A DNA stretch of 64,000 nt from Limnobaculum allomyrinae (GCF_016649425.1 NZ_JADRCR010000009.1:153319-217318), one strand, 5' to 3'; shown: positions 32,262 through 41,115, counted from the first letter of the stretch. A program made the numbers and translations. Notes: generated by a model from the sequence alone, not told the origin.

Positions 32262-33143
32262 ATGAGTCAACACAATCAAGTCGCTATTCTACCCTCGACC
32301 CTTTACGTGGTGCCCACTCCCATCGGTAACCTTGGCGATATTACTCAAAGAGCGCTGGATGTACTGGGTAGCGTCTCCCTTATTGCGGCAGAAGATACCC
32401 GACATACTGGTCTGCTATTGCAGCATTTTGCCATTAATGCACAACTTTTTGCACTGCACGATCACAATGAGCAATCTAAGGCAGACATTTTAATCACAAA
32501 ATTGAAAGATGGACACAGTATAGCGCTTGTTTCTGATGCTGGTACTCCATTAATTAACGATCCGGGCTACCATTTAGTGCGTCGTTGTCGGGAAGAGAAT
32601 ATCCGGGTAATCCCTCTGCCAGGGGCTTGCGCCGCGATTACGGCGATGTCGGCAGCGGGTCTTCCTTCCGATCGCTTTTGTTATGAAGGTTTTTTACCGG
32701 CAAAAACAAAAGCACGTTGTGATGTGTTGCGTGATTTAGAAAATGAGCCCAGAACGCTGATTTTTTACGAATCGACACACCGCCTGCTGGATAGCCTGCA
32801 AGACATGATCACCGTTTGGGGGCCGCAGCGCTACGTGGTATTGGCGCGAGAATTAACCAAAACCTGGGAAAATATTAATGGCGCACCGGTGGGTGAGTTA
32901 TTGGCCTGGGTGAAAGAAGATGAAGTGCGCCGTAAAGGCGAAATGGTATTAATTGTTGAAGGCTATAAGGCAGAAAATGAGAATGAGCTTTCTGCGGAAG
33001 CGTTGCGTACGCTGGCGCTGTTACAAAAAGAGTTACCGTTAAAAAAGGCGGCGGCTCTGGCAGCTGAAATTCATGGTGTGAAGAAAAATGCGCTCTATCG
33101 CCACGTGTTGGATCAACAGCAAGGTGAAGAGGAAGACGAGTAG
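32262..33143 (+). CDS. rsmI: 16S rRNA C1402 2'-O-methyltransferase RsmI
   Basis: 293 residues, tetrapyrrole-methylase fold. [49 protein letters not shown] and [16 protein letters not shown] match E. coli RsmI almost exactly. It methylates the 2'-OH of C1402 in the ribosomal P site using SAM. I chose ATG 32262 (MSQHNQ) from homology; the frame is open to 32214. Confidence 0.96.
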   Translation: MSQHNQVAILPSTLYVVPTPIGNLGDITQRALDVLGSVSLIAAEDTRHTGLLLQHFAINAQLFALHDHNEQSKADILITKLKDGHSIALVSDAGTPLINDPGYHLVRRCREENIRVIPLPGACAAITAMSAAGLPSDRFCYEGFLPAKTKARCDVLRDLENEPRTLIFYESTHRLLDSLQDMITVWGPQRYVVLARELTKTWENINGAPVGELLAWVKEDEVRRKGEMVLIVEGYKAENENELSAEALRTLALLQKELPLKKAAALAAEIHGVKKNALYRHVLDQQQGEEEDE

Positions 33144-33229
33144 TTTTGGGGCGTTTCCAGCAGGGTTTAACCAAACCGTGTTGGTTTGTGTTCTGGCTTA
33201 TTGTGGCTATCACGGGTATACTCCGCGCC

Positions 33230-33606
<377 letters not shown>

Positions 33607-33652
33607 TCTTTTAAAACAAGCGGTTGATGTGTTTTCTACCGTATCTCAGATA

Positions 33653-35320
33653 ATGGGATACATGGTGGGATACATCAACCGTTGTTGTTTTAGTCAAAAC
33701 ATTCCTTATACCCTTCAGAGAAATGGGATTTTCTATCTCTATTTTCGCCTGCCTGATAATCGGTTTTTTAAAGCATCATTAGCCTGTGATAGTTTCAGGA
33801 GAGCCAGATTCATAATATCTCGGCTTATATCTTATATTTCATTGGTTAAGCTTGGTAAGATGACCTGTAAACAACTACAGCGGATTGTGGCGGGAATGAG
33901 AAAGCTAACACAACAGGATATTGATGATTATTTGCAGGCGCTTCAGGCAGAGGTCTATGAAAGTGCTGAAGGCATACCAGTAGAAGCCAGAACAACTAAA
34001 TTATCTGGATTAAATCCGCTGACTCTGGATGAAGGTAAAGCTTTTGCTGAGTTTATCAGTGAGCATTTGGAAGCCCCAATCTACAATGGTAGTGAGTCCT
34101 TTACTGAAAATTACCTGACTAAATTTTTCTCTCAGCATTTTGATATTGCAGGTATGGAAAACCAGATTGCATCTGCTGGGATAAAGCATGATATGCAGTT
34201 AATGCAAGTGCAAAAGGCTAGAGTTGCCTTTTTTAATAAGAATCTTGAAGAATATCAGAAGATTGTTGACTCGCTTAAGCCTGCGGTTGTTCCTAATCCG
34301 CTAATTGTGAATTCTCCTGTAAATACTCAGACTGTACCTCAACTTCAAAATAATAATATTCCAACACTGGCTGAGGCTTGGGTTGATTTTGTTAAATACA
34401 AATCTGACTGGACACCGATATATAAAAAAGAGATGGAAGGACAGTTTGTTTTTATTGAGCTGATATTAGGTGCAGATACGCCAGTTACTCAGATCAATAA
34501 ATCTGACATTAAAAATATGCTGGAAGTTGTTGAAAATTTACCTAAAAGAAATAAAAATCCGTACAAAAAAATGAGTGCTCAAGAATGCATTGATTATGAT
34601 GACATTGAAGAGGATGATTTTATAGCGTCAAAGTCTGTTGCAGGGTATTTAAAACTTTGTCAGTCACTATTTTCTACATATTTAACTAATGAAAGAGAGA
34701 TATATACAGTATCACCAACTCATGGTGTGAAATATGACGTTGTTAGTAAGCCTTATGGCGCTTATTCTAAGACCGAAATGAAGAAGTTAGTGACTTACTT
34801 TGTTTCGTTATCTGATTGGAAGAGGTGGGTGTTTCTGTTACTTGCTTATACAGGTGCACGTAGGAAAGAAATAGCTACATTAACCGCCGAAGCTGTTCGT
34901 TTAGATGATGACTCAGGGCGTTATTATTTGATGGTTGAAGATAGTAAGACTGAGGCGGGAACAAGGCAGATTCCACTACATAAAAAGTTAGTTGAACTTG
35001 GATTCTTAGACTTTTCTAAGCCAAAAGACAAAGGATTACTATTTCCTGAAATAACATATAACAATAAAGTTACTAAGGTTTTTCATGATATTAGGGAAAC
35101 ATTAGATATACCTTACCTGAATGATTACAACGAAAGACGAATTGTTCATAGCTTGCGTCATACATTCATTACAGCAGCTCAGGCTAATGTATCTAATACA
35201 GTACTTGTTCAGCAGGTTGTAGGACACGAGCATTCTAATATTGGTCAAACTCAGAGATATACGCATAGATTGACTGTATCTGAATTGTTGTGTGTGGTGG
35301 ATGGGATTGAATGGATTTAA
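33653..35320 (+). CDS. Tyrosine-type site-specific integrase
   Basis: 555 residues from ATG 33653; starts at 33662 or further in are also possible, and the frame is open back into rnpB. The N-terminal part (IPYTLQRNGIFYLYFRLPDN) looks like the DUF6538 domain of island integrases. A SAM-like core-binding region follows (IPTLAEAWVDFVKYKSDW). The catalytic domain has Arg403 (AYTGARRKEIATL), a Lys in DSKTEAGTRQIP, His499 and Arg502 (HSLRHTF), a His in GHEHSN and Tyr536 (QRYTHRL). All key residues are present, so it should be active. It probably recombines the rnpB 3' end. Confidence 0.93.
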   Translation: MGYMVGYINRCCFSQNIPYTLQRNGIFYLYFRLPDNRFFKASLACDSFRRARFIISRLISYISLVKLGKMTCKQLQRIVAGMRKLTQQDIDDYLQALQAEVYESAEGIPVEARTTKLSGLNPLTLDEGKAFAEFISEHLEAPIYNGSESFTENYLTKFFSQHFDIAGMENQIASAGIKHDMQLMQVQKARVAFFNKNLEEYQKIVDSLKPAVVPNPLIVNSPVNTQTVPQLQNNNIPTLAEAWVDFVKYKSDWTPIYKKEMEGQFVFIELILGADTPVTQINKSDIKNMLEVVENLPKRNKNPYKKMSAQECIDYDDIEEDDFIASKSVAGYLKLCQSLFSTYLTNEREIYTVSPTHGVKYDVVSKPYGAYSKTEMKKLVTYFVSLSDWKRWVFLLLAYTGARRKEIATLTAEAVRLDDDSGRYYLMVEDSKTEAGTRQIPLHKKLVELGFLDFSKPKDKGLLFPEITYNNKVTKVFHDIRETLDIPYLNDYNERRIVHSLRHTFITAAQANVSNTVLVQQVVGHEHSNIGQTQRYTHRLTVSELLCVVDGIEWI

Positions 35321-35410
35321 AATCTATATGATTTTAATGAAAAAATTCTTGCCTACGTCCTTTTTTTATAGTTCTATATACTCGCTGAGTAATTTAATTA
35401 GGTGTGACTC

Positions 35411-36016
35411 ATGGTTGATTACGATGATGGAATTAAAAAAGGCATTTCCTCTCAAACACCGCCCACTGAAATTGCTAGAAAAATGTTTTTCTGTTACCCA
35501 ACGCATTTCTTTATTGATAACTTGGAAATGCAATATGAAATACTTAATGATATAAGTTGCTTTTTTGATGTGCCTATATCTTCAGTGCATATCATTGGTT
35601 CGGCTAAGTTTGGAAAAAGCTATTATAAAAAGAGATTGTTTTCTTTGAAACAATCTGATTTGGATGTGGCTATTATAGATAAAGATTTATTTATTAGTTA
35701 TATGGAGTTAGTAAGTAATTTAACTGATAATTATACAAAAAGACAAATTTTTCCTAGAAATAGAAGTGATTTATCTGTTGCTGATTCATATATTTCTTAT
35801 ATTTCAAAAGGAATGTTTAGACCCGATATGATGCCATATTCTGATGAGCGAACTAAATGGAATAAATATTTCGGAAACTTATCTAATAAATATAGAAATT
35901 ACTTTAAAAATATTAATTGTGGGATATATCTATCAGAGTCATTTTTCGAACTAAAACAAGCGAAATTGATTGAGCACTATAATGATAGCATTACAATTCT
36001 TGAGGGCTTGAAATGA
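35411..36016 (+). CDS. Nucleotidyltransferase-fold protein, first gene of a two-gene module
   Basis: 201 residues. HIIGSAKFGKS (Gly63-Ser64) followed by QSDLDVAIID (Asp83 and Asp85) fits the GS...DxD signature of DNA-polymerase-beta-type nucleotidyltransferases. The gap between the two halves is within the usual range. I cannot find the third acidic residue with certainty. The rest is rich in Tyr, Phe and Asn and matches no family I know. AGGTG lies six bases before ATG 35411. The stop overlaps the next gene (ATGA), so the two products are probably made together. The function is unknown; a role in an anti-phage or toxin-antitoxin pair is inference. Confidence 0.7.
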   Translation: MVDYDDGIKKGISSQTPPTEIARKMFFCYPTHFFIDNLEMQYEILNDISCFFDVPISSVHIIGSAKFGKSYYKKRLFSLKQSDLDVAIIDKDLFISYMELVSNLTDNYTKRQIFPRNRSDLSVADSYISYISKGMFRPDMMPYSDERTKWNKYFGNLSNKYRNYFKNINCGIYLSESFFELKQAKLIEHYNDSITILEGLK

Positions 36017-37098
36017 TTAATAATGTTGACTATAAGGTTAGATCAATATCTCTATTGAATCTTATATCTGATATGAGAGCAGGAAAATTAATTCCTGACG
36101 CATATTTTCAGAGAAATTTGGTTTGGCGTGAAATTCATAAAAAGGAATTTATTGAAACTATTCTTTTAGGTTTTCCATTTCCTCAAATTTTTGTTTCAAA
36201 GGGCAAAGTTGATGTTGCTTCTATGAAAACAACATCTTGTATCATTGATGGGCAGCAAAGAACAAATGCAATATTAGATTTTATAGCAAATAAGTTTTCA
36301 GTAAATGGAAAAACTTATAATGATTTAACGGATGATGAAAAAGCTATATTTTTAAAATATGAAATTGCAGTGATAGAGCTAGACTTAGAAAACGATGATC
36401 TACGCGTTGTTGAAATATTCAAAAGAATTAACAGAACATCTAACTCATTATCTACTATTGAAAGATATGCGTCTGAATATTCAACTGTCGAATTTATGTT
36501 AGTTGCAAAATTATTAACAAATCAAATTGATCTTGATTCCATATCAGATAGCGATAATGATAATTGGACAATAGATCCTAATATACCCGAAGACTTCATA
36601 GCTTGGGCAAAAAAACAGAAAGTAAATAACTTTCCTAAGTTGATTATAGAAAAAGGGATCTATTCATCAAGAGATTTAACCCGAAAAGCCCATTTAATGC
36701 ATGTTCTAAATATGATCGCTACTTATATATATTCATTTTTTAATCGAAATGAAAAATCCTCAGATATGCTGAATGATACATCTGTAAGCTTCAATGAAAA
36801 AGATGAAGTTATTCATATTTTTGAAGAGGCTGCTACATTAATTTTGAAAATGAAATTACCCGTTAAGTCTTATTGGTTAAATAAAGCAAACTTTTTTTCA
36901 CTATTTATTGTTATCGCAAATGTTCTTAAAGCAGGAAAAACGATAGATCTAGATAAATTCAAAAGGGATTTAGGTTTATTTTATGACCAATTACCTGATG
37001 ACTATCGTTTATCTGCTAGTGAAGCTGTTAATAATAAGAAGGAAAGATCGATTAGGGACACTTATTTGAATAAAATTGTATCTAATTCAATTATTTAA
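36013..37098 (+). CDS. DUF262 (GmrS/ParB-like) domain protein, second gene of the module
   Basis: 361 residues. The N-terminal region carries the DUF262 motifs: YFQRNLVWRE (residues 31-40), FPFPQIFVS, IDGQQRTNAILDFI (DGQQRT at 79-84) and IFKRINRTSNSLS. In GmrSD type IV restriction, BrxU and SspE this domain binds or hydrolyses nucleotides and drives a nuclease. Here no C-terminal DUF1524 HNH nuclease is visible; the remaining 200 residues are mostly helical. The partner nucleotidyltransferase gene overlaps by four bases, and a strong terminator closes the unit. Confidence 0.8.
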   Translation: MINNVDYKVRSISLLNLISDMRAGKLIPDAYFQRNLVWREIHKKEFIETILLGFPFPQIFVSKGKVDVASMKTTSCIIDGQQRTNAILDFIANKFSVNGKTYNDLTDDEKAIFLKYEIAVIELDLENDDLRVVEIFKRINRTSNSLSTIERYASEYSTVEFMLVAKLLTNQIDLDSISDSDNDNWTIDPNIPEDFIAWAKKQKVNNFPKLIIEKGIYSSRDLTRKAHLMHVLNMIATYIYSFFNRNEKSSDMLNDTSVSFNEKDEVIHIFEEAATLILKMKLPVKSYWLNKANFFSLFIVIANVLKAGKTIDLDKFKRDLGLFYDQLPDDYRLSASEAVNNKKERSIRDTYLNKIVSNSII

Positions 37099-37108
37099 GT
37101 TTCTACTA

Positions 37109-37148
37109 ACCAATAGAACTAATTATATCTTAGTTCTATTGGTTTTTT
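37109..37148. terminator. Bidirectional terminator between the DUF262 gene and the recombinase gene
   Basis: ACCAATAGAACTAA and TTAGTTCTATTGGT form a perfect 14-bp stem with a seven-base loop, followed by six T on the plus strand. The recombinase stop codon lies within the right arm. Confidence 0.85.
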
Positions 37149-37741
37149 AGTTGTTTTTTTATTCTGTAAACTGTTGCAACCCCACATCCTTCAAGTTTAG
37201 CAATATCCTCAACACTAATATTATTCGCAGCTAGCCGTTTTGTAACTCTTTCATGTAATTCTTCGTTAATACCTCTGCCGCCAATACGCTTACCTTGAGC
37301 TTTAGCTCGTTCCTGACCTTGCCTAATTCTCTCAACTCTCTTCTGTTGATCTAACCGAGCCATTGTAGCCATCAAATCAATAAGCATATTATTGATAACA
37401 TACATGATTTCAGATTCGATTCCTTTCTTGGCTATCTGCTGGTGAGTTGTTGGCATATCCAGAACAACAAGTCTCAACTTCTTATCATTGATTTTAGATT
37501 TTAATGTTTCCCAATCATCCAAAGATAGGCGGCTTAATCGGTCTACAGACTCAACTAGCAAAATGTCATTAGGAAGTGCATCTTCGAGTAGTTGATTAAG
37601 GATAGGGCGATTGAGCATCGTTCCTGTATGGTTTTCTATGTACCACTCAGCAGGAGAATCAGAAATAAACTCTTCCAGAATAGTTTTTGCTCTTTCTGCA
37701 TCTTGTTCTGTAGTACTAGCTCTTAAGTAGCAGCGGAACAT
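37136..37741 (-). CDS. Serine recombinase (resolvase/invertase family)
   Basis: 201 residues. MFRCYLRASTTEQDAERA holds the catalytic Ser, with the following Thr-Thr-Glu-Gln typical of resolvases. ESVDRLSRLSLDDW is the conserved DRLSR block, RIRQGQERAKAQGKRIGGRG is the E-helix junction, and a C-terminal helix-turn-helix ends the protein (ISVEDIAKLEGCGVATVYRI). I chose ATG 37741, which has GTGAGG just upstream on the minus strand, over ATG 37771. It probably acts on the inverted-repeat sites directly upstream, resolving dimers or inverting DNA. Confidence 0.9.
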   Translation of the reverse strand: MFRCYLRASTTEQDAERAKTILEEFISDSPAEWYIENHTGTMLNRPILNQLLEDALPNDILLVESVDRLSRLSLDDWETLKSKINDKKLRLVVLDMPTTHQQIAKKGIESEIMYVINNMLIDLMATMARLDQQKRVERIRQGQERAKAQGKRIGGRGINEELHERVTKRLAANNISVEDIAKLEGCGVATVYRIKKQLKNQ

Positions 37742-37752
37742 GTTAACCTCAC

Positions 37753-37884
37753 TATCATTTAGTTTAATCAATCAATAGCTAAATGATAATTTATCAATTA
37801 GTATTTGTAAATAGGTAAATGATAGTGAAAGGGAGTATTCAGGAAGGTAATTATCATTTGTCATTAGCCTATAGGTAATTGATA
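37753..37884. promoter_or_regulatory. Three-subsite res-like recombination or operator region
   Basis: Six 9-bp half-sites alternate in direction and form three inverted repeats. Subsite 1 is 37753-37788 (TATCATTTA / TAAATGATA), subsite 2 is 37791-37824 (TTATCAATTA / TAAATGATA) and subsite 3 is 37851-37884 (TTATCATTT / TAATTGATA). Each spans 34-36 bp, and the set starts 12 bp upstream of the serine recombinase gene. Tn3-type res sites have the same plan of three dyad subsites next to the resolvase gene. Confidence 0.65.
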
Positions 37885-38465
37885 ATTACTTTAGGGGGAA
37901 CTGTCACTAATATTAAAATTCTGGTTCATGATTTTTTATTAATTGCAAGTTTTTTATCTTGAAATATTGACAATTAGGGCTTTTAATGAAAGAATAACTA
38001 AGCACAGATGTAGAGCTTACATAAGAACCACGAACTAAAAATCAGTTCCTAATACCTCCTGCAATTATTATCTCTTCTGAAGATAGATCTATTAATTGGA
38101 ATAGAGCAGCTCATTTCAGCATCTGTGATGCTCAATGCTCTAATCGATTATGATATTTGCAAAAGATAAAATTTAATGTAATGGGGTATGTTAAAAGCGC
38201 TTAATATCTATACTCTAGAAACTTAAGTACCAACATATGTATTCTAATTTTAATTTAGTTATCTACAAAAATATAAATTCAATAATTTAAAATAACTAAA
38301 TTAAGCTACAAGTATAGCTACTCCTGAGTTTCAATAAAAATAACTCCCCAATTTGCTATTATAATGAAGAGAGATGTCTCTATATCTCATCATACAAGAC
38401 TGCTTAAAGATGAATTATTTTTATATTAATAATATGATTTTAACTGTTCTATTAAAAGAGGGATA
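37885..38465 (+). promoter_or_regulatory. AT-rich leader of the polymerase-like gene, with stem-loops
   Basis: No credible ORF is present. A nested stem-loop lies at 38102-38142 (outer arms TAGAGCA / TGCTCTA, inner arms AGCATC / GATGCT). A perfect 12-bp inverted repeat (TAATTTAGTTAT at 38251-38262, ATAACTAAATTA at 38292-38303) follows. The promoter of the 38466 gene must lie here. Confidence 0.45.
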
Positions 38466-39731
38466 ATGTATAAATTTGAAAAAAGTGTTAAGTATTGCCG
38501 TTCTCTAACTAAAATGATTAGTGATGTTGAAATAAAATTCATAGAAAGATATCAAGATAAACAAAGTTATAAAATAAATAAAAAGAAACTAAGGGTAGTA
38601 ATAAATTATATTCTAGCAAATTGTTTTAATCTTTATCTTAATGGTGAGAGTAAAGGAATAATCTCACTTAATAATAAATTATATGATAGCTATATAGAAA
38701 ATGGTAAAAAGACTAAAAGTGCAGTTTCATTCCGATATTTTTCCAAGGTAAAAGACCTGCTTATTGATGAAGGCTATATCGAAATTCAATGCGGTGAGTT
38801 TGTTCCTAATGAATACTGTGAAAGTTATATAAAATTAACTCAATATATTAAAGATAATTTTAAAAATACCACAGGTACTTCAAGACCAGAATTTACAGAT
38901 AATAGTATAATCTTAAGGAAAAATGGTAAAGATAAAGAGTTTCGTTCAAATAAATATGTAAAAGACGTACTTAATAACATGAATAATTTAAATATTTTAT
39001 TTGGAAAGAATACTGTTTATTATCCAATAAAAGATGTGAATTACGCTTTAAAATTTAATCGAATTTATAATGATAGCTTTGAGTATGGTGGTCGATTCTA
39101 CGAACAACATAGTCAAGTTCAAAGTTTACGGTCATGTGAACGATTGAAGTTGCTGATAAATGAAAATAAAGTAACTGAGGTTGATTTTTGTAGCTTGCAC
39201 ATGGCCTTACTATATGATTTGGCAGAAGAAAATATGCTTAATGGATTTGATCCTTATGAGATAGATCCTTGTCAGTTAGGATTAGTCGATAATCTTCAGA
39301 CAAAGAAACAACTAAGATCATTAGCGAAGCTTGCAATATTAATTGTTATTAATTCAGGTAAAAACTCTAAGCCAGCTATAACATTAAAAAGAAAGTTGGA
39401 AGAAGATAAGAATAAAAACTCATCAGAACAACGATATAGTTTAATTCCTAAAGATATAGATTTAACATCAGTTATAGAAGAAATAAAAAAGAGAAATCCT
39501 AAAGTAAAGAAATTCTTTAATAGTGGAATTGGTTTGGTTCTGCAAAGAAAAGATAGTGATATCGCTAATCAGGTAATACAATATTTTGTTAACAGGGGGA
39601 TTGTTATTATCCCTATCCATGATAGTTTTATTGTAGAAAAGCAATATGAAAATGAACTAATTGAAGTTATGAAAAACTCCTATAAAGAAGTTATGGGTAA
39701 TAATTTAAATTGTAGAGTTGAAGTAAAATAG
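38466..39731 (+). CDS. Putative polymerase-like protein with family A / T7-RNAP-type palm motifs
   Basis: 421 residues, Lys/Asn-rich. Three blocks resemble single-subunit polymerases. VTEVDFCSLHMALLYDL (Asp240) resembles motif A. LRSLAKLAILIVINSG (Arg284, Lys288, Leu292, Asn296, Gly298) keeps the R-x3-K-x3-hydrophobic-x3-Y/N-x-G spacing of motif B, with Asn where Tyr is usual. IIPIHDSFIV (Asp386) resembles motif C, HDS being the T7 RNA polymerase form. YGGRFYEQHSQ (207-217) just before motif A recalls a widespread uncharacterised island protein family. The N-terminal 200 residues match nothing I know, but 86-107 could be a winged helix. Not certain to be catalytic. A large hairpin follows the stop. 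Confidence 0.5.
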   Translation: MYKFEKSVKYCRSLTKMISDVEIKFIERYQDKQSYKINKKKLRVVINYILANCFNLYLNGESKGIISLNNKLYDSYIENGKKTKSAVSFRYFSKVKDLLIDEGYIEIQCGEFVPNEYCESYIKLTQYIKDNFKNTTGTSRPEFTDNSIILRKNGKDKEFRSNKYVKDVLNNMNNLNILFGKNTVYYPIKDVNYALKFNRIYNDSFEYGGRFYEQHSQVQSLRSCERLKLLINENKVTEVDFCSLHMALLYDLAEENMLNGFDPYEIDPCQLGLVDNLQTKKQLRSLAKLAILIVINSGKNSKPAITLKRKLEEDKNKNSSEQRYSLIPKDIDLTSVIEEIKKRNPKVKKFFNSGIGLVLQRKDSDIANQVIQYFVNRGIVIIPIHDSFIVEKQYENELIEVMKNSYKEVMGNNLNCRVEVK

Positions 39732-39736
39732 TAATT

Positions 39737-39790
39737 TCAGGAGAAGAATATTGAGTTAATGAAAATGTTTAACCTGATATCTTCTCCTGA
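39737..39790 (+). terminator. Large stem-loop after the polymerase-like gene
   Basis: TCAGGAGAAGAATAT and ATATCTTCTCCTGA form a stem of about 14 bp with one bulge, six bases after the stop codon. There is no clean T-run. Confidence 0.5.
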
Positions 39791-39890
39791 CTTGATTAAT
39801 TATGCTATTATTTTAATTAATTATTCTATTTTTAATTGTTATTCAATAACTAATTGATAATAGAGTTAATTTATAATTCAACACTATAAA

Positions 39891-39902
39891 ATAACTAAAT
39901 TA
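39891..39902 (+). repeat. Third copy of a 12-bp motif flanking the polymerase-like gene
   Basis: ATAACTAAATTA is identical to 38292-38303 and to the reverse of 38251-38262, so the motif is found on both sides of the 38466-39731 gene and, in my reading, not elsewhere in the island. AT-rich 12-mers can recur by chance. Confidence 0.45.
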
Positions 39903-39986
39903 TGTATCAGTTTAATAGTACATTAAATAATCAATAAATACAGAATAATTGCCTTTCTTTTAGGAGTTATTAATTTAATACCTATT

Positions 39987-40019
39987 AAAACTCTCTACAA
40001 TCAATTTTGAGAGGTTTTT
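39987..40019 (+). terminator. Rho-independent terminator-like hairpin
   Basis: AAAACTCTC and GAGAGGTTTTT flank a loop of 14-15 bases. The T-run follows the stem, so it fits a terminator for plus-strand transcription. Confidence 0.55.
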
Positions 40020-40153
40020 AATGATTATTAATACAACTTAGTCAATTAAAATAGAAACACCTTAAAATGGCTTACAAGAAGCTATTCAAATAATATAGAT
40101 TATATGTTTAGGGCAGGAGAGTGTTGTTTTGCCATCTTTAACTCTTGTTTACC

Positions 40154-40393
40154 GTTCCCTCTGAGGGAACTAAGTAATACATATACATCTAATATTATCT
40201 CTCGTTCGTTCCACTCACAACGATTTGAGAGATATTAATTATATTGCTAAAGCAATAACTTTATAGCATCGTCAAGAACTCCGTTCTACCAGACTGCTAT
40301 ATTAATTTATTTTAATTTTATTTATTTTTAACAAAACAAATAACCCCTAATATTATAGCTCAGATATAATATACCAATCGGAACTATAATATT
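40154..40393. other. Non-coding stretch with a series of perfect stem-loops
   Basis: Within 240 bp without any ORF I find: GTTCCCTC-T-GAGGGAAC (40154-40170), ATCTCTC/GAGAGAT (about 40196-40239), ATTGC-TAAA-GCAAT (about 40241-40254), TATAGCA/TGCTATA (about 40261-40305) enclosing AGAAC-TCC-GTTCT, and AATATTATAG (40349-40358) with CTATAATATT (40384-40393). This density of dyads suggests a structured RNA or a replication or recombination site. No known RNA family is recognisable. Confidence 0.45.
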
Positions 40394-40529
40394 GCTTAAT
40401 TTAAAATTAAACTTATTGTATGTTTTATCCTATAAACGCTGTTTTATTTTAAAGTATTTAATAAATGATCAATTAAAGAACAATTTCAAATATAAAGGGC
40501 TATAAGCTGTTCTGAGAGGATTTTAATTA

Positions 40530-40551
40530 AACCTATACTCGTGTATAGGTT
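40530..40551 (-). terminator. Terminator of the small minus-strand operon
   Basis: AACCTATAC, loop TCGT, GTATAGGTT: a perfect 9-bp stem directly after the 40559 stop, with a T-rich tail on the minus strand. Confidence 0.75.
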
Positions 40552-40558
40552 GTATATA

Positions 40559-40792
40559 TTATTCTGTTTTAGCTAGTTCTGGTTTCGATTTTTTAACGTT
40601 TTCAAACTTAGTCCATAAGGTATTAATTGCAATTATAATAATATAGATTTTTAAAACTAATTTAATAGCTAAAGTGCCTACATCATGACCAGCATCTTTT
40701 AATTGCATTACTTCTACGATGCATGTGAGACCCATATTGATAGCTATAAGAATACAGATTACATAGAATATTTTAAGTAAGTAATACATCAT
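40559..40792 (-). CDS. Small two-helix membrane protein
   Basis: 77 residues with two hydrophobic segments (about 4-28 and 42-60) joined by an acidic loop, and a charged C-terminal tail. AAGGAA lies about nine bases before the start on the minus strand. It follows the 73-aa gene at once and both end at one terminator. No family is recognised. Small membrane proteins of islands may be holin-like, toxins or effectors, but nothing here decides. Confidence 0.6.
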   Translation of the reverse strand: MMYYLLKIFYVICILIAINMGLTCIVEVMQLKDAGHDVGTLAIKLVLKIYIIIIAINTLWTKFENVKKSKPELAKTE

Positions 40793-40806
40793 TTGTTGGG
40801 TTCCTT

Positions 40807-41028
40807 CTATTTGTTAAAGATTTCCAGCCTTTCTTTGAGCAAGTTGTCATCAACTTCTAAGTATTGAAAGCTGATCTGGTTATGCTCATTTTGCTTGTAG
40901 AACTCTCTGAGAGTTTCAACGAGTTCTTTAGCTTCTTCTTGTGAATTCCTAACAGCAAGGAGCCTCAGCCCATAATCTTGTCTGTGGATGTAGTTAACTC
41001 TTTCAATTACTACAAATTGCCTTGCCAT
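40807..41028 (-). CDS. Small hypothetical island protein
   Basis: 73 residues, charged and soluble (MARQFVVIERVNYIHRQDYG then ELVETLREFYKQNEHN), predicted mixed alpha/beta. GGAAG precedes the start by about 13 bases. It forms an operon with the membrane protein downstream. No family is recognised. Confidence 0.6.
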   Translation of the reverse strand: MARQFVVIERVNYIHRQDYGLRLLAVRNSQEEAKELVETLREFYKQNEHNQISFQYLEVDDNLLKERLEIFNK

Positions 41029-41115
41029 AAGATCAAATCTTCTTCCTTGCTCATTATGAAATGTAGTTCTACAAGACTACATAAATTGATCTGTTTTATC
41101 TATTAATAATTAAAT

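Noticed and set aside
35292..35555. 87-codon plus-strand ORF between the integrase and the nucleotidyltransferase-like gene.
   Set aside because: It overlaps both genes in another frame and has no good ribosome site.
37753..37884. CRISPR array.
   Set aside because: The repeats are 9-bp half-sites in alternating direction, not direct repeats with unique spacers. No cas genes are present.
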